In this document: piece by piece, positions 46,096-60,889 of the stretch
Layout of the letters: the number at the start of each line of letters is the position of its first letter
Position numbering within the stretch: position 1 is the stretch's first letter
Origin: Piper betle
Taxonomy: Eukaryota > Streptophyta > Magnoliopsida > Piperales > Piperaceae
Reading direction: 5' to 3'
Length of the DNA stretch: 64,000 bases
Assembly (NCBI GenBank): GCA_033002965.1
Contig: JAURVB010014715.1
Coordinates: 1-64,000, forward strand
Notes under the pieces: model-generated
What the model was told of the DNA's origin: nothing
Seen by the model: the letters and a program-made list of their open reading frames with translations, nothing else
Database searches by the model: none
Position numbers and translations under genes: made by a program

Positions 46096-48310
46096 AAAAG
46101 TGGGAAAAGATTCACGACAATGATGGTTCTCTTCCCAAAGTGTTATCTTCTTTGCACCGCAACCAATTTAAGCTTCGTTTATGGCCGACGTCGTAGTACC
46201 ACAAAGTAGTGCTCTGGACTCCAGAAAGTGAAACTTGTTACTCTCTGGCCTCTATAAAATGTTACAACAAATATCAGTGATCAAACTTCGTTGAAAACAG
46301 CCGGTCAATTAATATTACTAATTATCTTGTTGCATATCAAGATATATAAAAATTCAGTTAAAAAAATTATGCTTGGGTAATGAACTTCATGGCTGCTATT
46401 CCTGAACCAATCCCCATCCTTTCATCAAAGTTAGAATGACAAAACAAGACAGCTATGGCGTTATTTTGACATGAACCAACCACCAACTCCATCTAGACAA
46501 TTTTCATGCAGATTATATGACCAACTAGCTAAAATACTAATATATCCACAATAATGAACGCAGCAGCATGAAAAAGAAAAGGGAAGAAGTTGAATCAAAA
46601 CCATAGGATTACTTGGTGCTGCTATCATTTGCTGGAGGTGGGACTAGTTGTTACCAGAAAGAAAAGAAAACAGTGGATGGCACAAACAAATTCGAGAAAA
46701 AACAGCGTATGATGGATGTGGAAACAAACTAAAGCTAGTATTCTAACCAAATATGTATGGACACAGACCAAGAACATGAGACTTTGAGATGTTCAACTTA
46801 GTTTAAAATATAATATATACTGAGATAAAATTTTGTTTTAAGTAAGAATAAATTATAAATATTTAATTTGGTTACCCACTTTTAAGTAGATGGTTTAGGT
46901 TCGTTACGTTGCACTTTGAATTGGGTCATCATAAATAACCTCAAAGCCTCTAAGTGGCTTCGTGTTAAAAAATAAATTGGATTAAAGACATTAACTATGC
47001 TATTAATCACATGCCAAAGGAGATCGTTGAGCTAAGGGTAACAATGAATCAAGTATAAGAATTTTGAAAATGTAATTTTATAACATGGGTGAATTTCTTA
47101 ATTTAATTCTACATCTAATCCGCGTGTGTGCTATCCAAACCTGTCAAAATCAAAAAAGATGAGCTTCTCAGACCTGATGATGCACAAGGTCAAATAGAAA
47201 TAAGAATCCTTCCATTGCCACACGGTCGATGGATTGATGATGATGACACTTCTATTATATATTTCACATTTATCATTATCATTCTAAACCCATTAATTAG
47301 CTCAATTTTTGTTTTTTTAAATAATTAAGCTTAATTTTCCGACCACCGGATAATATGAAACAAAATTTCCCTTTTTAATGAAATGCTCCAAATTCAAACT
47401 TGATTAAATCTAAAAGTCAATAATTGACCCGACATCAATGGACTTGCTATCCAGCCTTAACTTCTCCAGTAACACAGAAAAAACAAAGACAATCAAGATC
47501 AATCTTAGCATTAGCAAAACAAAATAATACGATGATAAGAAATTTAAAAGTAGAGGGCTGATAGGGTCAAACAAAAAAAGTTATTATAACGTCAAACAAG
47601 GAATTCTGCTGTGGTAGACCGAACCTCTAACTAAAGCAAAGTCTACATAAACTTTGATAAATAAAATGTATCAGTACCTACATAAGAAGAGAATATGCCG
47701 TGACTACCAAGAGCAGAAACTTTCTGCACTGAGTATTTTTCAGAGAATTAAAGGTCAGATACACCTTTCATTTTCAACGGCATAAACTTTTAACAACATT
47801 TTTCTAACGCAGCTTGTGAAGGGTTAAAAAGCCTTACATTAAACAACAAAATTTTGAAATCCCTGTTGAGAATGCCTTGGAAAGAATTAGGGAACCGACG
47901 AAGAACAAATTAGAAAAATCAAGCATCTTTCTAACACAACTGTACACACACACACACGTATATATAATGCAAAATAACTTGACTCTTTCTGAAGTCGGAA
48001 GCATCATGTTAAGCATCTTCTATTTTCAACATGTATCCTTTCATTCGAGTTTTTGTTTTGTACAATTCTCTACAACCAAATTTTACAGTTTCAGGGAGAC
48101 AGCTTACATCTGAACGAAAAAATATACGTACAGATCAATTAATAAAAGAATCACATTATATCCAGAAAGCTCTCAGAAAGACTTCAAAAAGTCCAACCCT
48201 GAAACCCATTCAACATTAAATTAGAATTCATTACTGTGCACATGCTACATAAAAATTATGAAAATGTAAACAAAAAAACAAAGAAAAAACTTACCCCCAG
48301 AAAAAAATAA
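46096..48310. other. Intergenic region between the PP2C pseudogene and KIN-7
   Basis: AT-rich, with short open frames only. The right end should contain the KIN-7 3' UTR. A short CA microsatellite occurs at about 47945-47957. Nothing else is supported. Confidence 0.5.
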
Positions 48311-51300
48311 CTAGGAAGTGAAAGTAAATATTCTGTCTGCAATCTTTATGCGACAAAGCGGACATTCTCCACAAGCAAGCGAACAAGGTTTGCACACTGC
48401 ATAACATTTTACCGCTTTTAAAACTATAGAATAAACATGTATGCACCCTACAATTAACGCATCCCAAATGTCAACAAATTTGGTATCCATGGACTAAATA
48501 AGCTCATGATATGCAAAGACATCAAAGCCCAATAAAAGGACAAAAAGTTGTATAGATTTTTTAAGATGGGAATAAAGGAATAATATAAACCGACTCTTCA
48601 AGGAAGGAATCTATTATGAATTTTTTAACTTTGTTTCATGTGGTTTAGATAGACTTGGTTATAATCACCAGTCAAGTTTTTTTCCTGAAACAGCTTCAGC
48701 AACTGACTTGGTAGGATTTTTAGAATGTTTCAAAGCTAGGACATTAGAGATCCCCATCAGCTGTTACAGTTATTCAATTGGTTCATATTGCCTTGTATAT
48801 TGGTTTGGGTGACAACCACGGTAGTCGACCATAACATAATTGTTCCATTACTGTAGTATTTGCCACCCCGTTAAAAGAAGGGTTCATGAATACTTACTGC
48901 AAAAATGTCGGCAAGGAAGAAGAACTGCTGCAGTTTGTGCTTCAAAGCACACTTTGCAAGTATGGGCATTTAGGTCACCGTTGCTTTGTGGCTCTGGCTC
49001 TTTCTCTTTTATTTCTTGCATGCGAGCCTGTCATGATAGATGATTAAAATCAAAAAGATCAGCTAGACCAACCACATAATAAACTGGAGATTTCCAAATG
49101 GAAACTGAGTTAAAAATCATTCAATTTTAAACTAATAGGATCCCATAAAACAGATGAATCAAACCGTAATCCTTTGGCAATACATGTGACAATCCATAAG
49201 GCAAACAATCAAGAATTTTCTAGCATACATCTCAATATCATTCCTGCTAAACAATTAAAATTATTTAGTAAGTCTTAATTTTCTTCAGCAAGATTTACTC
49301 TTATCTACTGTCTTCATATTAGCATTTCCTAAGGATGTATTGACCATCAGAAACATGAAAGCGTGATAATAAAAGTTCAAGTAATTAATCTCATGTACCT
49401 TCAAACGAACAATGAGTGACTCTAACTGCGAACTTCGATTCAGATCGTCCGTTTTGGGTTTTGTAGATTCATCAAGCATTAGTCTCTCTCTAATGCCAGT
49501 ATTCTCATCATCAAAATTACCCTGTTTCTGATCGTAAAGGGTTTCCATTCCACAATTTAATCTGTCATATGCATCCAATGAAGGTGGATTAGCTCCATCC
49601 CCCTTCTTCAATTTTGCAACAAGAACCCACATTCCTGCCAAATCATTTTCCAATGCTGCTTCTCTGCGTTCCCCTTCCTCAATTTTCTTTCGCAGCTCCT
49701 CTTCTGCAAATTCCTTTTCGGCGAGTGCAGCCTCCAATGTTGCCTCTTTTTGCTTTCTAGCATGCAACTCCATTCTCAAATCATCTGGATCCATATTCCA
49801 ATTTTCAGCATCATCATGCACTGTGGAAAGGCCATCACTACCACGGCTAAAAGATCGACCTCTTCTGCCAGATTTAATGCCATCAAACTTGTTTTCTGTA
49901 TATCTGCGCAAGGGACCATTATTAGCTTGGTTATGCGGTGCCCTTGAATATGCCCTCTCCTGAGCAATCAATAATTCTTTTGCCTGCCTTTCGTTATGTA
50001 GTGACAGCTTTGTAACTTCTTCTGCCAAATTTTTCAGTTCAACTGCAGCAGCAGATGCTAATTCCTTTGCATAGGATGATTCTTCAGATAATTTCTGGTT
50101 TTGGGCCCGTAAACCATTGTTTTCCTCTATGAGTTCAACGTGTTCATGCCTAAGCTTCTCATTATCCATTACCTAAAATGGAAGCAGCTCTATAGTTGGT
50201 CACAAATGCTTAATTACACAGCACCATGAAACAAAGTAATTTTTAAAAAAATGTGACAGGCAGGTTAATGCACTTAACCTGATAAAAGCTTACCAACATT
50301 CATTTAAGAAGCAATATTTTTTACCTGCAACTGGATATTTCTTTTCAACTCGTTCACATATTCCTCTGAAACAAACTGCTCATAAGACCGTGTTGATTTA
50401 ACACCCGCAGAAGCCAGTTGAAGTTGTAGACTGTTCACCTTCTCTTGCAATTCATTGATTTTAGCATCCTACAAATAACTAAAACTATTGCATTATGTGT
50501 AAAAAATGTCAATAGAAAAAATAGAGAACATTTTGATGCAAATAATAAGCATAAACTCAAGGACATGGTCATCAAATTTTGTAATGGAATAAATGTTTTC
50601 AATTGAAATGTGATGCAAAAATTGACCTTATTTTGAAGTTGCTCTTGTAGGACTCTATTATCAGCTGACTTTATCTGCATTATTAGTACAAGCATGTTAG
50701 CAAGCAAAAGATGCATATCATCGGCTCACTTTTCAGTGAAAAAAAAAGCTTTCGAAAGCTCTATTTCACAACCTCCAGTTCAAAGCTTTTCTCATTGCAT
50801 TGCGCCATCAACTTGACAACTGTCTGTTTTCCAGCTCCAATGAAACAAGAGAACATTTCATTTGATCATGTTATACCATTAGAGATGTTTGAATAATCAT
50901 AATGAAAGGATCAAAATAAACACCTGCTGCATTTCTACCAATGAAGCTTTTTCTGTTGAAACTTCACCACTTTCAGCAATTTTCTGTTCCAAGATACTCA
51001 TCTGTCTTCGTTTTTCCAAGATTTCTGATTCTAGTTTCTGAATCTTCAATAATTGAAAAACAAGCAAGGAAACATAATACATCAAGGTACTACTACTGGT
51101 GCATAGAATATCTTCATTAAATAGCGTGATGCCCAAAATATGATTTTATAAAGCAAAGGTACTCGGTGGATATGACTTACTTGAGCTTGAGAACCCTCAG
51201 GATCACTAGCAGATTGATCTACTAAACGTTTAAGTGTACTAGTGCTAAAAGCAATCTCTCCAGCAAGCATTTTCACCTGCTCCACAAGTAGATCCATCTG

Positions 51301-54300
51301 ATCCGACATTGTGATCCCAGCCTACCCTCCAACAGCGTGAGTTAAACATTTTGTCCATCAAAATTCAGTTAAAAGAGAGTATAGAAATAAAAAAAATTAC
51401 ATGGTATGAACAAAAAACAACTGTTAGCCATGAAAATAGAGATAAAAACACTTCCTATGTTGTTAAAGTGGCAAATGAAAATTTCCAAAACATGCAACTC
51501 GCTCCAGTTTCAAGAAAAAGGACATTAATAAAAAAAATTATGAAATAAACAGGAAGGCTCACCAATGTAAAAGCAGTTTTTCCACTAGAAATCTCGCCAG
51601 ATTGAGCAGCATCGGTTACAGAACTAGTGTTCAGAGAGTTCTCATCACTTGTCTTGCTTGAAGATCTTGTATGAGAGATATTTACAAGTGAATCTGAAGG
51701 AAGAACAGAGGATAGAGAATCGATCGGCAAATTTTCACCATCCAAGAAGTAGTGGCGATGCCACACGTAATGGGTCCGATTTCTAGCACGAAAAAGAAAA
51801 CATTCAGCAATTCCATAAGACCTCAATCAATAAAGAAATAAGAAACACATTGAATCAAAGGTCACACAATAAGCAGGCAACGCAGCAACTGTTAAAAGTA
51901 AGAAGCAAATAACATTATACAGAACAAAGGCTTTAACCAATAGAGGAAAATATTTCAGTCCTGATGAATGAAAATAGAAAGTTGCATCAATGAAGTAAAT
52001 AGTAAGAGCCTTAAGAAGCAAACAATTGGTAGATATATTCATTGTTTGGTAAATGTATTCAGAGCAGGTTTTATCAAAATATTTGCCCTTTTCACAGATT
52101 GTGGATGTGAGGGCATTCAATATAAAAACATCCACCCTTTGTTTTCACATTTAATTTTGTACAGCAGTCACTCATATTTGCGATGCATCCGGATACGACA
52201 TGTGCTAAAACAAAGTAAACATAATCAGCTCAACAACAAATGCGAGTGATAAAAAATTAATGTCTCGAAGTCCAAAGCCAAAGCAAACAGAACAAACAAT
52301 TAAAATTATTTTTGCAAAGTGAACTAAAATAAATCAAGCTAACATACATCATCTTCGCTCAAAGATTGCTGGTGATGCACAGGCAATTCACCTAAGACAC
52401 CAGGAATTGTATTCTTGGTAGAAACAAGTATGAGCTTAGTAAGTCTCTGAATTCTGCTCATGAGAGCTGCCTTCGCTTCCTCTTCCTCCTCTAAGCGCGA
52501 CTGCATTTTGACTTGACCTTCCTCCAGCTTTTCAAAACAGAACTCATGAGTTCAAAACGGAAGCTAACAAATTTCAAAGTATAGTCTAAACAAATAATGA
52601 AGTACCTGCTGCCTCAAAGTAATGATTTCTTCATGACTTGCCCCTCCAATCATGCCCTTCTTCAACTGTTCAAGTTCTTGTTTTAAAGTAGAAATTTCAC
52701 TTTGATACTTCTTAATGAGGGATTTTTCGTCAATAATCTGTAAAAAGAAAACCCCTCATTTTCAATCTCCAGAATTATTACAGTAATTTGTTTTCTTCAA
52801 CATTTGTCTTAGTAAATTACCCTATTGCGTGAAGCATATATTTCTACACATTTAGCTCGATTAGCAAACTTCAATGTGTTGTGTGTCTCCTCCATATTAC
52901 TCGAGGCAGGAGTAACATTACAAATAAGCTGTAGAAAATACATAGAGAAACTAGAACCAATTAATGATGATGACACAAATATATGACAATCCTAGATGTA
53001 AAAAAACTAAAAATTAACCAAGCTCACCGAGACATGACCATGACCACTCAAAGAGGACTGTAGAAGGCGGGTTAACTTAGAATCTCGGTAAGGGACATGA
53101 GAAGCTCTCCCTTCACTTAGCTTCCCAATAACCTACAAAAGAATACAAATAACCGTAGCATGGTTGTAATTAGATGCTACCAATAGCAAGCAGGCAGAAT
53201 AAAGTTCATCTTGAATATATTAGCGAGGAGTATATGCAAGTTGGCTATATAAAAACCTTCTGCAAAACCAAGCAAAAGAATATGCACTTATTTTGAGAAG
53301 AAATTATGTGAACCTTCGCAAATTTCAATAGCATTCAAAAGTAACTAACCAATAGACAACATAAGAAGAAATTCCAAGAACTAATTTTCAGCACGTTGTA
53401 TGAAACTAGACAAAATAAGCAATTACACTGGAAACTTATGAAGATCACAAAAAATTTCAATGGCAGAAAAATGGACAGTATGATTTCATATTCTTTCATT
53501 TCAGGAAAAATGACCAGATGCAAAAGACATGCTTACAGTTCCAAGGGTTAAAAGACTTTTGTTTATGTAAGATCCTTCTTTTCTCCTCACTCCAGTTGTT
53601 TCAGTTTTTGAGCTCTCAGATCCAGCTAAATCTATCAAATTCTACAAGCAAAAGGCACCTTAAATCAGAGATTCATTTATGTGACAAGCACAAGATTGTA
53701 AAGATTTACATATTCTACATACAAGCTGAGAGAAAATCACTCCATCATATTCATCCCCGTGTGCACTGCTTTCAATCATCTGGGAAAAATTTTATAAAAA
53801 AAACATTAAGTTTATAAAGAAACAAGCAAATTTCAGCCACAAAAAGGAACAGATAAAGCCACCATCAGAACCTTCAAATAACCAGGCACGATCATGCAAA
53901 ATAAATGTAAAAATTGGTAAATTAAAAAAGTGAAAATGTTTCACAGTTTCAATCAAGCAGAAACAAAAAAATACCAAGGTAAATATTGTGTGGCTTCGGC
54001 TGCTTAGGAGGTTAAAATTGTTTGAACCAACATGGCGATGCTCTGCTCAAGCACAAAAGAGTACCCATTTAAGGCGATGAACGAAATGGAACATTCAACC
54101 ATTACCATGTAAAACAAAGCATTTTCTGTCAACAAAATGCACAAAGTATTTTATCACCAACACCATCAGAATTAAATCACTTCATGTGTTAGTGATCACG
54201 ATAAATATAAGTGACATTCTTAATGTTAGAAATGCTATTTAAGGTCATATTCAGCTGGAAATTCCTGCAGTGGACAATTTGCAGTCCCTATTGGTGCTAG

Positions 54301-57300
54301 GATGTGGCTAAATAGGTGAGGCACCTTAACCTACATAACTACAATATTTCAATAAACAACTTATATGATTCTATTGTCTTATTGAACTGCAAAGTTGTTT
54401 CAGAAATAGAAGAGAAAACAACAAGAACTGAATATAATGTAAGCAGAAATACCTTCTCCAGCTGCAATAAAAGACAAAGCATGACCAGGAGACAACACAA
54501 CTTCCTCCTTAATACCTTCAACATATGTGCCCTACGAAGATAAAAATAGCTGATCAAAAAGTAGCCTCAGCCACGAAAACAATAAATAAATTGATCAATG
54601 TTAGTACTTAGTTTTATTTATCTCATAGCTCAGCATATTCTATAATAGTACCATCAATATTCAACATATTTCTGTTCACAACTAAAACAAGAATGCACTT
54701 TTCTGACACATTTCTTCCAACTTATTGACAAGAGGTAGTGGACATGTATCCTAATCCATCTGTGAGGGAAGAAACAATCAAAATTTTGACTGCTGGATGC
54801 CTTTCCACAGTAGCCTTCCTCCTATATCAGGGCTTAAAAGCAGCAATGCACTAGGATTGGGGAGTTAGCACAGAAAGCAAATAACAACCTAAAATAGACC
54901 ATACACATGACTACTTATTTAATTTTCAAATAGTTTATCATTGCATATCAGCCATAACTAGAGGCCTAGACATACATGTGCATCCTCTCTAACACGAAGA
55001 TTTTGTCCTGTTGGATCCAGCAAGTCATTTATCACCTGAAAGTTGAATTAAGAAAAAAAGTGAGCTAAACTCAAATCAAGAGATGATAAAAAAATGTAAC
55101 GATTGGAATGAATTGTGACTAAAAAACAGTCCATAACCATTCAATTCATATAAAAAGTGCATTACTAACCTCATTATAGATTTCAAGATAAGAAACACGA
55201 AGTAAGTATTCTCTTCCAGGAGTCTGCATAAAACATAAAATTTGCTTGCTTTACATTGGTACAAATTTTACAATTATCAAGATTAGAAAGCCTTAGCTAA
55301 AAAATGCATCATATGCTTATAACATGTTCACAAAAATATTGATCACAAGGTAAATGATTAATCACACACAAAATCTACTGCGCTTTACATTCTTACAAAA
55401 TTCATAATTATCAAGAATACAAAGCCTAAATTTCAACAATATATCAAATGCTTTGAACAAGTTCGTTGACAAGAGCCATGAGCAAGTGAGAAGAAAAACA
55501 TTGACAGTTCTTTAGTGATCCTAAGGAGACGTGAAGAATGCAGAACACATTTGAATGAATCAATAAAAAGAGACAACAAATTAAAGGAATGAAGTGATTA
55601 ATGCTATTTAGAAATGATCATAAATAAATTTTATTTCAACTTTTAAAAACTTAGAAGTGATAACCTTCAAAAATCAATTAACTTTTCAAGCATTGTCCTT
55701 ACATCTTGGATTATGCTAAAAACATCCTTGATTGCCAGAGGTATGACTCCAGGAGAGATATGGTCACCCTACAGTTCCAAACAAAAAAGGTACAATGAGT
55801 ATTACTTTCCCTTGTCTATCATACGATTGAGTAACTCTTAATGTTAAAAGAAATCAGGCAGGTAAGACCAATAAACATGAACAACCAGATTGTAGCGGAA
55901 ATTACAGTCTGTAAGCAGAGGAAGAAAAGTAGATTTTGGAGGTATTTCATTATCCAAATCTAAACTTAGGATCCAACAAAGACGACCAGATGGTCACGAA
56001 AACAATAAAGGCATGACTACATCAATGGAAACTGGTCTTATGATTGGGTACCAATAATGATACTATCAGAAATAATGCACTGAGACTGAGTTACTTACAT
56101 GCATGGTGTGCGTCTTTCCACTGCTGGTAACACCATATGCAAAGACCGTTCCTGCAATACCAGCAAACAGCTGCTCAAACAATATAACAGATGCAAAGAA
56201 GGGAGCGGGAGCTCTTGTTTAGGCATACATCTTTGCATACTAGCATACTGCACAGCAATCAGTAAACTTTGCAATAGACTCTGTTTTTACCATAAAAGAA
56301 CAACATCAATATCATTATATTACCCAATTGACTACCACATTGGTTCACATTGAATACAAAGGAAGAATCATGAAAATATTAGCCTTTCTACAAAGGGATA
56401 TAATATCTTAAATAGACATTAAATTCTCCGAAATGCTAATCATAAACAAAAATATTTAAATTTATAAAAAAAAAACCACAGGGTATGTACCATCCAGAAA
56501 GTAAGAAAAATAAGGGCACCTCATTAAGTGCCTAAGCCAAAGAGAGCGGCGCTTCATTATTTTGTATTTATTTGCACATTAATATCAACCAGAAAAATAG
56601 TGAGACAACCGGCAGGTTAAGCAGTAGTAGACCATCCGTACCATTTACACCTTCCATTGCGGCTTTCACAACAGGTCGAGCAGCAACTTCATAAACTGCC
56701 TTAGACGTGGCACTAGGCCCAAAAACACTATCTGGCATAAATTAGACGACAAGTAAACGGCAAGTTACAAGAAAGCAAAACAATAAGACAGCATACCAAA
56801 AAATTAATAATAATAACTAGGACACAGCCAAAATTTCACCTATCTACAAAGTTTTAACCAACAACAAAGCTGCTATCCTAACTCCACGACGCAAAGAACA
56901 CCTATAATTTGCACCATAAGATTCTATATCACCCAAGAAAACTCGCAATTTGGATGAAGCATATCAGTAATTGGCTATGTCACCACAAAAATTCAATTTT
57001 TCTTCAGTGAGGTGAATAAAACGCATACAAAATGCATATGCAATGGCACCAGCATAGCTCCACCTATCTAACAATTATCATGCATTGGGCCTCAATTCTC
57101 TACACTCGAAGTCTATTCATATCAGATGGACTAAGATAAAGCATTCGCGGATCTCCAAACTCTTATACCTACAAATTAAGCGGCTTTCCTAAAAATGTGA
57201 CACAAAGCAATAAGAGGAATGCACAACGACACAAACAGCTCCACCATCTGGGGAGTAATGTTTGAGTTCACCCAAAGAAAACTCATTAATTGGATCAAGC

Positions 57301-57862
57301 AGGCCAACAATTTCAAACTTTTCAGTACGAGAACGAAGATCATTCATTACCAAATGCATATGCAGTGGCCGGATTATACTCGCACCGCACCACCTTATCC
57401 CCATCCGGATACCAAGCAATCTCGTCCCCTCGCTGCAGCTCCCGGTCACTGCACAGATCCACAAACCAAATCAAAACAAACAACCACAGATCACACCATC
57501 CCCAACCAGATCCAAGCCCCCAACCACACGCACCTCAACGGCCGGAACCGTATCGCCACCGAGATGCTGTCCCCGCCCCGCGACCCCTCCACCGGCTCCG
57601 CCACCATCGGCTCCGCCAGCGCCACCGGCCCGGCGGCCTCCTTGGGCGCGTAATGCCGGTGCCGCCCGGGCGTCACCGACCTCGGCACAAACCCGTTCCC
57701 GGAGTACACGCCGGAAGACGCGGAGCGGGGGTACCCGAGTCCGACCCTCCCCGCCATTGACGACGACGACGACGACGAGTACGAGCTGCCGGGCTTCCTG
57801 TACCCGAACGGCGAGCTGCTCCTCCCCCGGGAGGAGGAGGAGGAGTAGGTGGCGGCGGCCAT
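48311..57862 (-). CDS. KIN7D: KIN-7 kinesin with C-terminal RING (KIN-7D/MKRP2-like); apparent frame break in exon 16
   Basis: A plus-end microtubule motor of the plant kinesin-7 group; Arabidopsis KIN-7D is reported as mitochondria-targeted. Exons (minus): 57534-57862, 57351-57448, 56642-56731, 56099-56151, 55703-55768, 55170-55223, 54976-55035, 54453-54531, 53975-54042, 53723-53779, 53537-53641, 53028-53132, 52821-52928, 52606-52737, 52348-52527, 51563-51782, 51181-51321, 50924-51043, 50773-50823, 50627-50674, 50325-50468, 49399-50172, 48898-49027, 48311-48396; about 1098 residues. Ser/Arg-rich N-terminus [18 protein letters not shown] resembles a targeting peptide. Motor: P-loop GVTSSGKT (179-186), switch [13 protein letters not shown] (284-295), switch [10 protein letters not shown] (320-327). 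Coiled coils follow ([20 protein letters not shown]; long exon 22). C-terminal RING C3HC4: [20 protein letters not shown] then [14 protein letters not shown]. All phases agree except exon 16, which has one extra base near 51743. Confidence 0.93.
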
Positions 57863-59080
57863 TGGTGGAACCGAATCGGGGGGAAGGTTGGGCGGGGGGA
57901 CGAGGAGTGAGTGGGGAGTTCAGACTTCACATGGCGAAAAGGGGACGCCGGATTCGGACGCCATTGAAGACCTTTGAGCACATGACCGCTCTGTCAGATT
58001 TTGGGAGGTCTTTCTAGAGAGAAAGCTTGGTGGTCGGCCATGGCCGCCATGTTCTAGAGAGAGAGGTGTGAAAGAGTCGGAGTGGAAGGCTTTTTCTTTT
58101 CTTTACGGGATTCAAAGATTTGGAATTTTGGAGGGAGAAAGAGAGCGGTCCGAAAAGTTAGACGCCTCGAAGACGCTGCCTCCGCCCTTGGTTTAAAAAT
58201 AATAATAATTTTTTTGAATAATATTAGTTTGAATTTCAAATTTAAACTCTTTTCTTTTAAACGACTTTTAAGTGGAATTAGTAAAACTATGAATCTAATT
58301 AATTTATATTGTTAAAATAGATTAACAACGTAAATAATATTTCACCGTTAATTTATTGTGAATAAAATTACATTTGTTAGTAAATCTAGTATGATTTGTG
58401 CTATTTTTTATTTTTCACGTAATAATCATGCGAAGAAGATTTATATGCTTAGGAGGTTTGTAATTTAATGAACGTACTTATAGTATTTTTTTAAGCTGAA
58501 ATGTGAATCATATAAAAATTGTGTGAATACGATTCATACTTAAAAAATTCATATCACTAATCAATTAATATAGATTTACCACCCAGATTCACAGGGCAAT
58601 TGAGATTGCTCAATTCTTGGATTAACAAAAAAAATATGCACTTAAAAGTTAGTCATAAAAACTATATTTATTACTAGTGGAAGATAATTGAAGCAGGTTT
58701 GATTAACAAAATATTGACAATATTTTGATTTAAAATGCTGGTCAAATAATTACTCAAAAATTCGTTTTGATCTAATGCTCGTCCTTTGAAACTGTACAAA
58801 ATGGATTATTTGATTGGACGAGATATATAAGACAATAAATTGAACTAATCCAAATTATAAATTTCATATGTTTATGTAATCTAATGATAATAAAAAATAT
58901 TTTTCGTACTTTTTTTATTTTCATATTACATACTACTAACAAAGTGTTAAGATGTATGAGTTCAATAAATTAACTTGTATGAAAAATCAATCAATTCAAA
59001 TATTAAATAATTAGTATACGATAATGGTCACAATTGACACCTCTTTATTTTTAAAATTGTAAACCTTTTTCTTAATAAAA

Positions 59081-59241
59081 AAATCTCTTTAAGATGTAAT
59101 GAGAAAAGAGACTTCAAATAGGCTACTAACAATGAATGACAATTTTTTTAATTACATAACTCATTGAACCAAGAGAAGATAAGAGCAACTAAACAAAAAA
59201 ATCTCCCTAACATGTAATGAGAAAAGAGACTTTAAAATAGG
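59081..59241. repeat. Short direct duplication (copies about 115 bp apart)
   Basis: 59081-59122 and 59196-59241 share the block TGTAATGAGAAAAGAGACTT, preceded by AAAAAATCTC and followed by an AAATAGG-like end. Sequence between the copies is unrelated. Confidence 0.7.
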
Positions 59242-59534
59242 AACCGAATTTAAGGAAGAATCGGATTTGGCTCTTCCCAGGAGCGATGTCGTGCGCCTCC
59301 ACCGTCGATCATCCCAAGAATCGACGATAGAGATGTGCAACGTCTCCATCGGTGTGGTTGCTATTGGGAGGAGCCAAAATTTTTGTTCTAAAGAACATTC
59401 AAGTCAATGTGAGCCATTACAACATACAAGCAAAAGTTGACATGCAACTAAAAATTTGACAAGAACATAAAACTCAAACCAACCTATCTCAAGTTATATT
59501 AGCATTCATCCAAGTTACTATTTGAACCATAACT

Positions 59535-59703
59535 TGGTAAATTTCCTACCAACCATTTTCCTCTGGGGTGTCTATGTCCAATTTAGTATGCCCTTTGAGG
59601 GTGAGAGGACATGAATAGTTTGCCGTACTGGGGGGGGGGTGTCTATGTCCAATTTAGTATGCCCTTTGATTCGTACCCTGGTGAATTTCCTAGCAACCAT
59701 CTT
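59535..59703. repeat. Nested duplication around a G run
   Basis: GGTGTCTATGTCCAATTTAG...CCCTTTGA occurs at 59567-59599 and again at 59638-59670, the second copy preceded by a run of about ten G. Flanking these, TTTCCTACCAACCAT (59542) and TTTCCTAGCAACCAT (59687) repeat as well. It looks like a local tandem duplication that has been partly rearranged. Confidence 0.6.
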
Positions 59704-60889
59704 CGAGACTTTACTAGGCTTTCTTTCTAACCATTGTAAGAAACTTTTGAGGGTGTGGGAACAGAATCAGTAGAATATTTGTCCAAGTCCCCATATTGGG
59801 CGGTGTCTGTCTGTGTCATGTTTTCCAATTTGTTGAACGTTACTTAAAAGTCCTACACCATAAGCTGGTTTGATCTTGTAGTCTAAATAATACCTCCGCA
59901 ACGCATCCAAGATAATAGTAATAAATGAAAAAAATGTTTGTACAAACTAATGAAATAACTTGTCCCCCCCCTCTACAGTCTAAATAGGAAAATCTTTAGA
60001 AATTTTCTATTTCAGGAATTTGTCACTTCAATAATGTTCAATGATTATACGGATATCCAAAATATGAACGAGATAGATGTTTGTTGTCCCAATCATTATT
60101 AGTAATCCCAATCCCAATAAATTGAAGAAAAAGGGCTAATTTATCACAAAGGTTTTGTGGCCCTCACAAAGTGCATATAGTAATTTATTAAGAATCAAGT
60201 GGATTGAAGCGATAACATGTCATTACCTGAAATCAAAATATCTGTTAGATTTGGGTCACAATTTGTATCGATTGAATAAATCGTCGAAATCCCTAAATTC
60301 CTCAACTAAAAAACGGCATAAAAAATGAAAGGGTGCATTGGTTTAAAACATCTTAGCAAGGGATTTTTTTCTTTTCTACAAAATAAAAGCATACTCTATT
60401 TATTTGATAGGATAAATTTCCAATTCTTTTATGTTATAAAACGGAAAAAGTGTCCCTCGGGTAATAACTTAGTAAGGTCTTAATCTCCAAATCAAATAAA
60501 AACAAATAATGGGAGATTAAGGCCACGTTTAAGTTCTTACTTTTTTCATGTTTATAATCCGGTTCACTCGTAGGTTCTCTATCTTCAAGATTGGATCACT
60601 GGCAGATCTTCGCTCCATACCAACCCTTAAATTTGTTTAACTATATAAAGCACAATAATAAATAATATGGGGAAAAAATAATCCATCCCTTCATCTCTAA
60701 TGGTTAAAAACGTATCACAATAACAAACAATAACGGATAAAAAAATAAGAAACAAGCACAAATCAAGCATTAGATCCTAATTCACCTCCCGCTTAACTAG
60801 GATGCAAGAAAATTTTGGCCTAAACACCAAACTCCAAAGCTTCTTAGAACTAAAAATATTAAAAACCACTAAATTCATTAAAATTGCAG

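Larger units (their letters stand above)
57863..60880. other. KIN-7 promoter side and AT-rich intergenic DNA
   Basis: The first ~330 bp are GC-rich and should hold the KIN-7 leader and promoter; no TATA box stands out. From 58200 onward the DNA is AT-rich, without genes. Two small local duplications lie within it and are listed separately. Confidence 0.5.

Noticed and set aside
57219..58017. Plus-strand open frames of 144-251 codons
   Set aside because: Antisense of KIN-7 exons 1-2 and the GC-rich leader; the minus-strand reading is a conserved kinesin motor start.
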